Origin: Byssochlamys sp. IMV 00236
Lineage: Eukaryota; Ascomycota; Eurotiomycetes; Eurotiales; Thermoascaceae
Direction: 5' to 3'
Length of the DNA stretch: 30,025 bases
Assembly: GCA_001931875.2 (NCBI GenBank)
Contig: MSJH02000664.1
Span: 1-30,025, forward strand
The notes under the pieces were generated by a model, which was not told the origin of the DNA, searched no databases, and saw only the letters and a list, made by a program, of their open reading frames with translations. Shown here one piece after another: positions 10,759 to 21,856 of the stretch; within the stretch, counting starts at the first letter, position 1, and every line of letters begins with the position of its first letter. The translations under genes were made by a program, and so were the position numbers.

Positions 10759-11345
10759 TTAAGCAGAGGCAGCGGTTTGCTTCTTGGCTTGAGAACCTAC
10801 AAAAATACAATAAATAAATAAAAACATAATTCAATCTATATAAACAAACTTACCTTCACGGAAACCATTCTTGAAACGACGGTGAACCTCCTTCAAGTGA
10901 GCCATGCGACCAGTACCGGTAGTCTTTCTTCTCTTACCCTTTTCAGACCAGTTGACTATATGTTATAGATTAACACAACTGTTTCCTTCTTTTATATATA
11001 TATATATATAATATTTACAAGATCTAATCTTGGCAGAGGGATATCCACATTGAGCACAGGTCTTCTTTTGTTTGTGGAAAGCACGGTTACCGCAACGACG
11101 ACACAAAGTGTGGGTCTTGGTATGGCGTTTACCAAATGAACTAGTACCCTTCGTCTACATAAAAGTGTGAATGATACAATTATTCATAATTATTGAGAAT
11201 TGTTCATTCATGTCATCTCTTTTCATTAAGCTGCAATATTTTCCATATTCAAAATCAATATCGTAATATGTTGTATATTTTTATTATCGCTGAGCTTTTA
11301 TTGTTTGTGGATGGATGAATGAACAAAGTGATTGATGTTTACCAT
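10759..11345 (-). CDS. RPL37: 60S ribosomal protein eL37
   Basis: Four minus-strand exons: 11345-11343, 11154-11019, 10955-10854, 10796-10759; 92 residues, normal for eL37. The body is unmistakable: [21 protein letters not shown], then [18 protein letters not shown], carrying the two CxxC pairs of its zinc ribbon, then [20 protein letters not shown] and VHRRFKNGF. The open frame begins at ACG right after an acceptor (11156-11155), so the ATG must be on a separate exon. The best candidate is ATG followed by GTAAAC at 11345-11341, giving a 188-base first intron. An ATG isolated by a long first intron is common in fungal ribosomal protein genes; that exon is the least certain part. Confidence 0.9.
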
Positions 11346-11543
11346 ATTGTTCGACTAGAAGAAAAAAAGGAAGGATTATATTCCATATGGCTTCCCTTCA
11401 TTTCTCCCCCCTTCCACTTCCTATTTCCCGCCCAAGGATGGGAAATGAGACCTATGTTCCGGGTCGGATTTATAAAATTAAGGTTCCTAACTTTTTCTCT
11501 TTTTCTTTTCTCTTCATATTTTTGCATATATATATATATATAT
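11346..11543. promoter_or_regulatory. Divergent promoter shared by eL37 and the MAPKK
   Basis: Only 198 bases separate the two start codons. A TATAAAA lies at 11471-11477 on the MAPKK side. A 7-base inverted repeat, ATTTCCC (11423-11429) and GGGAAAT (11440-11446), and a C-rich tract at 11405-11411 lie in the middle. A (TA)n run directly precedes the MAPKK start. Confidence 0.5.
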
Positions 11544-12715
11544 ATGGCAGGCAGACTAAAGAGTAAATCAGCAGGATTAAAACTAGATTTGAATACGTCC
11601 TTCTCTGATGCAAATCAAGAAGAAAGTGAACATACGGCAGATTGGCGACAAGACATTGTGCGTCTAGTACAGCATCATGATGACGATAACAATGACCTAA
11701 AACCAGAAGACGTTGAACCTATACAGAAACTAGGCGAAGGAGCAGCTGGTACAGTGTGGAAAATCAGATATAAGCCTACAAATCAAACGATGGCCAAAAA
11801 GGTGTGAATAAAAGAAAGAGATAAATTTATCAAGACATTAATCTATATATGCATATAGACAATGACAGTTGATCCAGACCCTCAGTTACAAAGACAGATC
11901 TTGCGAGAATTATCATTCTTAAAGACATGTGAATCACCTTATATCGTAGCATTCTATGGAGCATTCTTGGAAGAAACAACAGTATCCATCTGTATGGAAT
12001 ACTGTGAAGGAGGCAGCCTAGAAGATATTTATAAAAGAGCAAATGAATTGCAAGGCGTGATTGGTGAAACTATATTGGCTAATGTAGCGGAAGCAGTAAG
12101 TTCTTTTTTTAGATGGAAAAAGAAAAAAAAAAATAACATGTAACAAAGGTGTGTCGAGGATTAATTTACTTGCATTCACAACACGTCATTCATCGAGATG
12201 TCAAACCGTCCAACATATTGATGACAAGGCAGGGAAAAATCAAGCTATGTGATCTAGGCGTATCTGGAGAACTGATTAATTCATTAGCACAAACATTTAC
12301 AGGAACTCAATATTATATGGCAGTAAAGTCTTGAAGATAATAATAACAATAGAGAAATTGACAGTGTTTATAGCCTGAACGTATCAAAGGGGCCAGTTAC
12401 ACAGTTCGATCCGATATTTGGTCATTGGGTCTTACGATCATCGAAGTGGCACAAAACAGGCCTGCTTTACCACCAGCGGATCAACCAAACTTGACAATAT
12501 TCGAACTTTTGGATTTCATTATTCATCAACCGATGCCGACAGTAGGAGAAGAAAGATCGATTGAATGTCAAGAATTTGTAGCTACTTGTTTAATTAAAGA
12601 TCCAGAATCAAGGCCAACTCCAGAAGAGATGCTAAAACATGATTTTATTAAAAAGAAAGCAGATCCAAATTGTGATATGGAAGGATGGTTAAAGGAACTT
12701 TGGGGCTGGAATTAA
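11544..12715 (+). CDS. MAP kinase kinase, Mkk1/Mkk2 (cell wall integrity) type
   Basis: Four exons: 11544-11801, 11859-12095, 12149-12322, 12374-12715; 336 residues. Kinase features: glycine loop [11 protein letters not shown] (residues 63-73), ATP lysine K86, HRDVKPSN from residue 180, DLG at 200-202, APERI motif, and the subdomain IX region [14 protein letters not shown]. The activation segment [20 protein letters not shown] places phosphorylatable S210 and T214 as in MAPKKs, and the TFTGT-x-YYMAPERI wording is nearest to yeast Mkk1/2 of the Pkc1 pathway rather than Ste7 or Pbs2. The canonical DFG is DLG here. The N-terminal region is short and acidic. The start at 11544 is the first Met after a (TA)n tract; the frame is open further upstream. 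Confidence 0.9.
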
Positions 12716-12800
12716 TCCTGATTCTCAGGGTTTAGTAAATGCGATTCTTTACCAAAGCTTAACTTCTGTATTGCGGTTATCGTACGATCAGAACTTATAT

Positions 12801-13942
12801 CTATAATAGTAATAATAATAAACCCATTAGTATCCCCCCTTTTTTTATATCCATATACTTGCCACTGTTGCTATTGATACTATTAATACTACTACTTCTA
12901 CTACCATTGGTATCCAAGTGGTTACCGTCGCTGCTATGGCTACAGGTAGTAGTTGAGCTAATAGTATTACTACTGCTACTACTGTTACTACTATTACTAC
13001 TGTTGCTACTGTTACTAGCGCTACCACCATCTACATAATCTATTGTTGTATTGAGCACTATTTGTAACTGATGTAGTTTGTTTAAAATTAATTCTCTTTT
13101 GCCATCAGTTATATCTAAAAGAGAACTAGGATAAGCAAAAAAAGATATAAGGAATAGTGTAAAGATAAAGAATAAAACATACTTCTATCCTGAACCACAT
13201 CACTAAACAGTTGAGCGAATTCAATCATTGTCCCATGTTGCTTTGATAGCAATGTCTTCAACATTATCATTTCATTCTGTAGCATTTGATAAGTTCTTAC
13301 TGCATGTGTCAATCTGTCCTCAACATGTATCAAGTGGTTATAGACGGAACAATCATTTTGTAAATCGGGTATCATGCGTGCTTTGGTAATATTGTTCGGG
13401 TTATTATTTTTTCTTTTTATGTACTGCAAATCTTCTATTGCCCCTCGTTTAAAATATGGATGTTTAAATTCCCAAGTTTGGTGGCTTGAGTTTGCATGGA
13501 TCATATCATTCACTTTATGGAAACCATACACTTTTTTAAATGATCCCGGGTTAATAAATAATTGTCTAAATCCATCCAATTTCTTTCTGTTGACTTACTA
13601 TTCAGCTGTCTGACAAAACTCTGCCAATTACTATGTTTAAAATATTGTGGCAGGACTGTTCTGGAAAAGGTAGTTGGGTTTGGTACATTGAACTGGTCTC
13701 CTTTTTTGGACCACGATATAAGATGTTGTATACTCGTATCCTCTAACATTCTTCATATCCATGTTAATCTCACACTCTCCCTTTCTATTTCCCTTTAATG
13801 ATTTTACTTGTATAACTTGTTCACAAAGACAGCTTGTGTTCGAGCTGGTGAGGTTGCTGCTGTAGGTGATGGTTCTGGCATAAAAGTCAATTATCGATGT
13901 AATTGATTATGCACATTTTTGCTTACCTAAGCTTTGATCCAT
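12801..13942 (-). CDS. HSF-domain transcription factor (Sfl1/Mga1-like)
   Basis: Five minus-strand exons: 13942-13927, 13874-13808, 13750-13599, 13530-13183, 13114-12801; 298 residues. The DNA-binding domain is complete after splicing: VFVNKLYKMLEDTSIQHLIS, WSKKGDQF, LPQYFKHSNWQSFVRQLN, then MYGFHKVND and WEFKHPYFKRG. The intron between exons 3 and 4 cuts the conserved RQLNMYGFHK motif. The WxxFVRQLNMYGFHKVND wording is closest to Sfl1/Mga1-type factors rather than Skn7. A heptad-like region follows (VEDRLTHAVRTYQMLQNEM), then a Ser/Asn-rich tail encoded by trinucleotide repeats. The last exon is the weakest part: the acceptor at 13116-13115 is chosen for phase. The stop is 85 bases from the MAPKK stop. 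Confidence 0.85.
12885..13024 (-). repeat. AGT/AAC-type trinucleotide repeat in the HSF gene tail
   Basis: An imperfect microsatellite of AGT, AGC and AAC units (read on the minus strand) encodes a serine/asparagine-rich segment in the last exon. Such low-complexity tails are common in fungal regulators and tend to vary in length between strains. Confidence 0.8.
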
Positions 13943-15800
13943 TTCATGTCTATCAACAAGAAGAAAAAAGGAAAAGAAAAGAAACAAAGAACATTTATGA
14001 TTTTTTCTATTAAGTGTAATTCCGATCCTAGATTTATCGAGATTGCCTATTTAGGATATAATACTGAGAAGGTAAGTGTCCTCAAGCTGACTTGGACACT
14101 TTTTTTTATGTTGAATACCCATTATCCTTTTTACCATGAGCTCAACTATCATATAACTTGTCTCACAACTATACACGCATATGTATAAATTTGACCATTG
14201 AATGTTTTTCATTTTATTTGAATTGAGGATAGCAAAGACAGCATGTGACTATGCAAACAAGTATTGAATGGTATTTGTAAAACATAAGGTGTAATTGGAG
14301 TAAATAGATGCAAGGAGGAGATCTATTCAACTTGGATATGAGCAATTATTGAATATGGCCAAGTTGATATGGTTTCAGACAAGGAAAAGTGAAAGGGAGC
14401 AGCATAAACTGACTGTCATGTTACTGGATATATGACAGTAGAAAGATAGAAAAAGCATCTTATACACATGTTCCATGATGGGGCCTATTAGTAAATAAGA
14501 GAGGGGGAGAGCTATTTAGACAAAACTTCTTTGATTTTCCTACTCGTCTATTTTCTATACATTCTTTTTTTTTAAAAAAAAATAAAATAAAAATAAATGC
14601 AAGACGCACTGCTCGTACGATTCTTGTTCAAAAATGGCTTTTTTTTATAACTGCAATGCAACTGCCAACCCCAACTTTTTATTTGCTTTTTTCTCAAGCT
14701 AAGCTATGAGGGATTGATTGCAAATTTGCAACATATTTATCAAGGGCTTCTCTCCTATTTTGTCTCAAACATATGCTTCAGAGAAAGTATCTTACGATAA
14801 TCTAACCTGCATTTCTTTCGGCATATAGTTAATCCATCGTTCTTGTAGTTTGTTTATTACCCTCTACAATCCTTTGATAGCATTCCTTTATCCTTAAAAA
14901 GACAACCATAAACTCTTTTTTTAAAAAAAAAAGAAAAAGCCCACCCGATATGCAAGTTATACTACTCTAAAGTTAGCATTTATAATAATACTTGACAAAA
15001 GCATGGCTAATCATTGGGATATTTGGAAGATACACCTCATCATTTAAGCAAACCAGTTCTAAAGAGATTGGGTACCATTGTGTAAATTTACTTTATTACT
15101 CGTTTAACTACGAAGCGTACTATTAACAAAACCATGCCATATAAAAAATCTCAGTAGCATGTGTTTGGAGTGTTCAAGTGAAGACCAACAAGCCCAGACA
15201 TTTTATTATTGTAACAAAAGGAAGATAATATCAAAAGATATGATATTATGGATGCAACAAAGCAAAAAGAACAAATTATGAAAGCAATGGCATGTAATTG
15301 TTATTTTTAATGAGATCAATAAAGATAGTTGTCCTACAATAAGGTGTTTAACGTAGACCAGTCATTGTCTATGTAAAGACAAAATTCAATACGGAAAAAA
15401 GAAAGACGTGTAGGAACCAAGGTAGATTACTTCTAATGTGTGTTTTCTTCAATTGGTCTACTACATTATTTGTTAAAGAGCAATGAATATCTGTATTTTC
15501 GTCTATATTAACAAGAACTGAGCAATAAAGATATTCTGCGGCAGGATATGTTGAAGTCAGTGTACGAACTTTGAGGGTGATTTATTTCTATGTACCAAAA
15601 GCTGCAACTTTGTGTAAAAGTGAGATCTTGTGTCGATCACAAATTGGCACACATGCATTTAGGAGTGCATCAAGCATCGTTCCTGAACAAATGGAAATTA
15701 AAACATTATTATCTCAGCCGTCCAATTAATTTATTTGATTTGGCATATAAAAATTCCTGGTAACTTGGGCAAATACATCAATCTTGGAGATTGTGTCTTT
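13943..15800. other. Long intergenic stretch, about 1.9 kb, no gene seen
   Basis: No ORF with recognisable protein content was found on either strand. The stretch contains T/A homopolymer tracts (about 14564-14582 and 14917-14930), an 8-base inverted repeat at 14412-14439, and a palindromic AATATCA/TGATATT at about 15227-15247. A short coding-like piece (about 14010-14070, translating as SDPRFIEIAYLGYNTEK) ends at a good GTAAGT donor but lacks partner exons. I found no tRNA-like structure. Confidence 0.6.
14412..14439. repeat. 8-base inverted repeat with 12-base loop
   Basis: ACTGTCAT (14412-14419) and ATGACAGT (14432-14439) are perfect reverse complements. It could be a protein-binding palindrome or chance; no gene neighbours it closely. 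Confidence 0.35.
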
Positions 15801-15882
15801 TTATGATATAACACATTGACTCTTCCTCTTTCTCTTGTTTTCTACATTATCATTTACTGTTTTCATCTCTTGTTGTTGTCGT

Positions 15883-15914
<32 letters not shown>

Positions 15915-17158
15915 CTGTTGTTGTTGTTGTCTTTCCTGATGCTGAAGCGACATGGCAATAGCGTGGCTATGACAACGAATTGAGATTTCCCTATTTAGTA
16001 TATGTTCCTTCTTTCTTACTCCAAGTCTATATCTTCATGTTCTCTTGGTAAGGCAGGTCGATTAAATAATCCATTAAAGAATTGTGATGATCCTTGATCA
16101 GTATCTCCCAAGCTTTCCCAGACGACCGACTCTTCTTTAATGAACCCAGAATCTGTGACTAACATAAGTAGGCCATGCTCAGAGTGCCTGTAAATTGTAG
16201 AAAACTACAGTTGGATTACTTATCGAATCCTTTTCATTTTTTTCTATCTTTCAAACCTACATGATTATTTCTAAATAATACACATAAACTATCCTCAGGT
16301 ATAGCAGCTAATAAAAGCTCTAGGCCATAATAAGTTAATTGAGTGGCAGTGTCTCTTAAGAATTCATTGACAATAAAAGCTAACGAGTGATTAGATGTTA
16401 TATGTAGAGTCAAGACCAAACCTTGGTGTAATTTTTCTTCTTCTTGTTGTGTTAACGAATTCTTTGAGCTCAATTCGTTGCCTTGGACAATACATTCGAC
16501 CGCTTGGTTGTAATTTTTGCATTGCTCAACAATTACTTTATATGTTTCCCTATCCTATACATATACATAACTATTTCAAATCATTTCGTATCTTTTTGTT
16601 GTTACTTGTGGATCTACAAGCCATCCATGAACCAAGTCAACATTGAATAGTTCAAACATCGATAGTTCTGGTGTAGTCTCAAATCCATGAATAGAGTCGA
16701 ACAAAATGTTTACATCTAACCCAGTTTTCAACTTGGGAATAATATTCAATGCTGCCTCAAGTTGATGCCTTTCTTCCGTCTCTCCTTCCTGAGTTTAAAA
16801 TGTTATCTTTTTTTTTTTCTTTATAATGCAATCATCTATGCGTTTGTGCTTTACGTTGATATGATTTAGCAAGTAGTCACCAAGCCTTTCTACTAAATAT
16901 TCAAATGATACTAGTTCCCTATCTTCTGGTTCTATTTTCAAATCTCCTCGTAAGAACAATACGTTGCATATAGCTACTAAAGGGCAAGGTCCGTTTTCTA
17001 TACAAATACATAACCTTAGTGATGAACACTTTATTATTTTACAGTGATTTACCATTTTGTGTTATAACACATCTCTTTTCTTCTTTCCACTGAATTGTCT
17101 TTACATAATACTCATCTAGCTGATTACGAGAAATTTCTAAATTAGTTGAACTTGACAT
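15801..17158 (-). CDS. MINDY-family K48-type deubiquitinase with UIM-like helix, polyQ and CaaX tail
   Basis: Six minus-strand exons: 17158-17053, 16997-16855, 16788-16606, 16554-16261, 16204-16020, 15966-15801; 358 residues. MINDY (FAM63/DUF544) enzymes trim K48-linked ubiquitin chains. Here the oxyanion glutamine is Q34 and the catalytic cysteine C40 in ITQNENGPCPLVAICN; the catalytic histidine is probably H242 in FRNNHFSTIYRH. Other family segments: KLKTGLDVNILFDSIHGFE, HGWLVDPQ, LLMLVTDSGFIKEESVVWES. If exon 5 were not spliced the protein would end at DLE-stop (16018-16016). Splicing at GTAAGA adds DHAIAMSLQHQE, a UIM/MIU-like helix, then about 20 glutamines, a basic stretch KRKRKSQ and a terminal CVIS, a CaaX prenylation box. 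Confidence 0.85.
15871..15935 (-). repeat. CAG/CAA repeat encoding polyglutamine in the MINDY tail
   Basis: Read on the minus strand, CAA x4, CAG x8, then mixed CAA/CAG and a CGA encode a glutamine tract between the UIM-like helix and the basic CaaX tail. The frame through the repeat fits the exon exactly (55 codons to the stop), so repeat length here does not break the gene. Confidence 0.85.
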
Positions 17159-17500
17159 GACGTAAAAGAAAAAGAAAGAAAAATAGAGTATTTATTTTGC
17201 GCGCGACATACTTTGATAGGGAGATCATAGGGGGATGCTATACACAGCTTGAAGAGAGATGTTTACGTATATAATATTCTTGCCCCAACTACTCAGATGT
17301 GTCGTTTATGCTATATACATATATTGTTCACTTGCTTTCAAAAGAAGGACTTATGTAATGCTTTTGATCTTTTTAAGGCACACTCAGATAGTATGTAAGA
17401 CTACTTTGTGTGTGCTTGCTCAGGAGTCTCGTCTCGATGATGATCTAATAAAGTTGGGGCGCAAGGTATATTGTTTATTTATAAAATCTCTTATACATAA
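17159..17500. other. Spacer between the MINDY and ZC3H3-like genes
   Basis: It holds the MINDY promoter and the 3' end of the CCCH gene. A short coding-like piece on the plus strand (about 17423-17465, ESRLDDDLIKLGRK) sits between AG and GT but has no convincing partner exons. Confidence 0.5.
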
Positions 17501-18988
17501 TTAAATTGGTTGTAGATTATCGTCTTCATTTTTCTCTTCATCATCGTCTGTCATCTCTTCATATACCTCTTCCATATCACTCTCATCATCCTTTTCTTCT
17601 TCTACTACTACTTCTTCTTCTTCTTCTTCTTCTTCGTCTTCCTCCTCCTCCTCTTCTTCCTTAAATCGTAGGAAATGACTCTGATTCTCATCTAGATCAT
17701 CTCTTTGATACTGACTCCATCCATCATCCTCTTCACTGTCATCAAATAACCGCACAAATCCTTCTTCCTCTTCCTTTTCTCTTGATACTTCTGGCTGTTG
17801 TTGTTGTTGTTCTGCAGGATAAGAAGGACGAAGAGGTCTTGCTTTATGTACAATCGCCTTGTCTTTCTCTACCTTGATCTGCTTCTGAGCATGTGCATAG
17901 TGTGGACTTACCCAGCTACTCAGCCTGATGATTCCTTTACCGTGTTTCCTAGCCACATGAGGTAATCGACAGTTAGCATTCGAGCACTTGCTTGTTTCTG
18001 CAAACTCTGGGCAGACATGGATATGCTTTTCCTCACACTGTAATCCTCGAGGGCAGTATCCTTCCATCGCAAACACTTTACACACAGGTGCTTGAGGGTT
18101 GACACGTACATGAGGATAGATACAAGGATCATTCTTACAAGCTCCCTTTTGGAAATGAACACAGTGTGGCATGATATGTTCATTGGGTTGATGCGACAGT
18201 CGACACACTTGTTTCTGACACTTGCCTTGAAGAAATCGTGGACAAATTGCGCGATGAGATGGATCGTGCACAAATTGACAGCGATCCGCATTAGGGCATT
18301 TACCATAACGTGTATAGAATCCACAGTACCGTTTCTTCTTTGGTTGACTTGTTTTCAACACCAACGCCTTTGGTCCTTGACGGACATAGCCTTCTAATCC
18401 TCGAATGAACACTTTGTTTTTACTATTTTTGACTCCCTTTGGCCTTTTTGCAAAAATTATGTGAATACATTATATGTAAAAAAGAGGGCTAGTTTACCTC
18501 TTGACAATTTTTCGAATGAGATACTTGGGCGCATTGGTTGCAGTAGGCGTTGGCGTCTTATCAAGAACATCTTTTCTGACAAGTTTTTTACCCTTGACAA
18601 TAAACTCGACACCGTTTACTGATACTTGTTGTCTTCCTGTGGTGGGATCAACTGATTTAACAATGGTATTATTGTGTTGGTTGATCAACTGACGATGTTG
18701 GCTTTGTGGTGTAGCTGTTGTAGGCCTAGTAGGATAGGATGTTGCTGTCGCTGGTGGTCTGTAGCTACTGTAATTGGGTGGTGGGCGGTATAGGTTGGGT
18801 CTATATGTTGGACGGTATGTAGCTGGATAGGTAGGTCTATATACATTTGATGGTCTATATACATTGGGTGGCCTAGCATAAGGTCTGTATGACTGCTGTT
18901 GTTGTCCTGTTTGCTGTGACATTCGCTTTTGTTGAATAGCCATAGAAAGTTGACTAATGCGATCTAGCATTTCTTGATTAGTTGCCAT
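17501..18988 (-). CDS. ZC3H3-like protein with five CCCH zinc fingers
   Basis: Two minus-strand exons, 18988-18498 and 18443-17501, joined in phase 2; 477 residues. The N-terminal part is rich in Arg-Pro-Tyr (RPTYRP repeats, residues 30-90) and carries VSVNGVEFIVKGKKLVRKD near residues 130-148, a motif I associate with ZC3H3/Smicl proteins. Five CCCH fingers follow (about residues 203-325): spacings C-x8-C-x5-C-x3-H, C-x7-C-x4-C-x3-H twice, C-x8-C-x5-C-x3-H and C-x8-C-x4-C-x3-H. ZC3H3 homologues act in nuclear mRNA 3'-end processing/polyadenylation, export and RNA surveillance. The C-terminal 80 residues are very acidic, with poly-glutamate runs. Family assignment is by arrangement and motif; exact role in this fungus is inferred. 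Confidence 0.85.
17596..17665 (-). repeat. GAA/GAG repeat encoding poly-glutamate
   Basis: Read on the minus strand this purine-rich tract of GAA/GAG/GAC codons encodes the acidic tail of the CCCH protein. On the plus strand it is a long CTT/CTC pyrimidine run. Confidence 0.85.
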
Positions 18989-19489
18989 TGGTTTTGTTGA
19001 AAAGAGAAAATAATACAACGATGCTGAACTTGAAAATGAAACCTTTTCCTTTTTTACAGAATAAAGTTGGTTTAGGGGCATGAAATACAAAAGATTTGTT
19101 TATCTTGTTGGTAAACTTGTGATAAATCTCAACTTATGGCTCATGTGCTCATTCCTTGTAAGTATGTTACTAGCCAGCGGATACTATTGAAAAGACACAT
19201 AACAAAACTAGCCATATGACTGTGACAGGACGTTTTAGTTTTGGGTTATTTTTACTAGTTATTCATAGAACGGTGAACAAGAGAAACGTAAGGATTTACT
19301 GGTCTTCTTTCAGCGGGTCCATTTTTTGATAGCTCTTGAGCAATTGAGCCTTTTTCTGTCTTTCTTTCTCACTCTCTTTTATCTAGACTGACAACATATT
19401 GACCGGAGTTTTAAACATAAAGGATACACCTTCCCTCAAGAAGTTCAACTATACGTTGTATCTTATTTAAAAGCATATTAAGAGTACGA
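18989..19489. promoter_or_regulatory. Divergent promoter region of the CCCH and PET127 genes
   Basis: About 500 bases separate the CCCH gene start and the first possible PET127 start. It contains pyrimidine-rich tracts and a TTATTTAAAAG TATA-like motif near 19465. No gene is seen. Confidence 0.45.
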
Positions 19490-21833
19490 ATGCTGAATAG
19501 GATGAAAGAAAAAGAATATGTGTGTATGCATTATGTAAATTCTACGTTATGCCAACAAAAAGAGAACAAAAGGCCATTGTCACAAACAAGTCACAAATAC
19601 TATTTGTCTCTTAACCTGACAGCGATCGTCTTTTCAATCATGTTCTTACTTTCAACGGGCACTCATTGGACTTTATGCTTTGCAGCAAAGAGGCTTTTGA
19701 CAACAACAATACCAAAACGAACTTTAAAGAAGGTGATCGATAATGGTCAAACTGTGACCGAGATCCATGTCGTAGGTCGAAAAAAGCCTAGATCTAGACT
19801 GTCAGAAAAGCTACAAAAACTTCGAGAAGAAGGCTGGAAGAAGATTGACCATATAAAATACAAAGGTAAAGCAACATATACACATAATCATCTTTCTTTG
19901 TTCATAATTTATTTTCTTTCAGCACTTGCTCCACCTAAAGAAGTAGAGATCGCTACGTTAGCTCATGGTCTGGATAAAGTGCTATTTAGGTAAAGAGAGA
20001 GAGAGAGATAAACAATCACATTGTCTTATGGAGCATATAGACGTGGAGTACATTATTTAAAAGATCCAGTTACCCACAAGTATAATTTTACACCCTATCT
20101 TGAATTTATCACACAGCCTGCCAACATCAACTTTGATGCGCTTCCTCCATATATCACATCGTCAAAAGACAATGTAAGCAAAAAGTTATAATGACCCACT
20201 CAGAGATCTCATGATGATTTACAAAAATAGAACTTAATAGAAATGGCAAGGAAATATCATAAACGCTACATTGGATCAACCTCATCCGTCTCTGCTACCC
20301 TGTCTCAATTTTATTTTGCCATGTCAAACTTTAAGCGAATCAATATTACTGGATTATCAAGTGTCTTTCAAGACAAGGTAAAACGATACATACAAATAAT
20401 TAAAAACAATCTATTCACATCACCACTAGTCTACCAAGTTTACCAGAGGAACACAAGTAGCAGCAACGATCTATCTGAGATGGAAAGATGGAGTTTATGC
20501 AATAGATGCGGATAAAGCAATAGATGGAGATGAGACTATTCTGTCAGTGATGGTATATATAATAATACATGTGTATCTTTACAAGATTAACCCCGTGTGT
20601 CTTTCAAAAGGGAAAATCATTAGAAAAGGTATTAACACTTGAACCTAACGAGTTTGAAAAATACTTGAAAGATAATCAAGATATAAATGTTGAAGAAGAA
20701 AGAAATAGACCAGAATCATACGCTTATGGACATGTAAGTGAATTTAGGGATTATATGAATGGCACTCACTATCTTTATTTTGATTTTGTGATAGGCGGGT
20801 AAATTCCTACTAAGATCTCAATTAGATTGCTATCATCCCAATCTTAAAAGAAAGACGTTTGATCTTAAAACAAGAGCTGCGATTCCTGTTAGACTGGATG
20901 TGAAAAACTATGAGGTATCATTATAACAAACAAGTGATGTTGTTTCTCTCCCTCTCATTCATGAATCATATGTAGAAATACGTAGGCTATAGAATAAACA
21001 GATATAGAGGATATTATGAATCGTACGAAAGAGAATACTATGACATGATCAGATCCGCTTTTCTTAAATACTCGTAAGATATCAGTCACCATCCAAAGTA
21101 CATATTGTTACTCACACATATCCTTAGTTTTCAGGTACGCATTGGCCACATGGACGGTATCTTGGTTGCATATCACAATACAAGAAAAATATTTGGCTTT
21201 CAATACATCTCTCGAAGCGAAATGGATTTACGACTCTTCGGATCGAGAAAGATCGGTGACCAAGTGTTCAATAATTCACTTACGCTCCTTCAAACTGTTT
21301 TAGACACTGCTACTCAAAAATACCCAGAGAGTACTCTTAGGATATCATTCAACACTGTGCCAGGCAAAGATATAGCAAAGATGTATATATATGTCGAGAA
21401 AGTGCCGCCAGGGAAAGAGGACGATCCAGAGTACGCTATGAAACCTTATGAAGAAATAACAGAGTATAAGCTCGAAGTAACCTCATTTGTCAATGGAAAA
21501 CGAATTCATGGTCCTTTAACCTTTGAAGATCCACATAAAGATATGTGGCGTACTCAGTATAAGTTTGATGAAGTGGGTGTGAGCGAGCAAGAAGGGATTG
21601 GGCGCGCGTTTGAGCAGATGCGTAAGAAGCAGGCTAGTGTTGCATCGATGACATCTGAAAATAGATCTATTCTGCTCACTCGATTGGAAGAGATGAGTAT
21701 CAAAGGCTTACAAGAGGAATTAAAGCAAAAAGAAAAACAAGGTAAAATAAAACAAGAAAGAGTAGAGCAAAAAGATGAAAGCAAGATAGAACAAGAAGTG
21801 GATCAGAAAGAAAAAGAAAAACAAATAGAGTGA
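19490..21833 (+). CDS. PET127: Pet127-like mitochondrial RNA-metabolism protein (PD-(D/E)XK nuclease fold)
   Basis: Nine exons: 19490-19865, 19923-19989, 20041-20173, 20231-20377, 20430-20552, 20611-20733, 20795-20914, 20976-21073, 21128-21833. The protein has 630 residues from 19490, or 580 if it starts at ATG 19640, which gives a better presequence (MFLLSTGTHWTLCFAAKRLL). Yeast Pet127 is a mitochondrial membrane-associated protein in RNA 5' processing and degradation. Recognised segments: EIATLAHGLDKVLF, GVHYLKDPVTHKYNFTPYLE, STSSVSATLSQFYFAMSNFK, and the nuclease-like core SQLDCYHP...KTFDLKTRAAIPVR, where D and D-x-K fit a PD-(D/E)XK site. GHMDGILVAYHNTRKIFGFQ and the C-terminal lysine/glutamate-rich tail follow. 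All junctions are GT-AG in phase. Confidence 0.88.
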
Positions 21834-21856
21834 ATAAATATCATTCTTTTTGTGAT

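Noticed and set aside
11155..11342. Box C/D snoRNA inside the long eL37 intron
   Set aside because: C-box-like ATGATA and a CTGA occur on the opposite strand only, without a terminal stem or clear C'/D' boxes.
13934..14188. 84-codon plus-strand ORF overlapping the HSF gene start
   Set aside because: Lysine-rich low-complexity beginning and a tail that runs past a good GTAAGT donor; no recognisable protein beyond about 20 residues.
17423..17465. Possible micro-exon (ESRLDDDLIKLGRK) on the plus strand
   Set aside because: It is flanked by AG and GT, but no start exon or sensible next exon was found; the next acceptor would run into antisense of the poly-glutamate tract.
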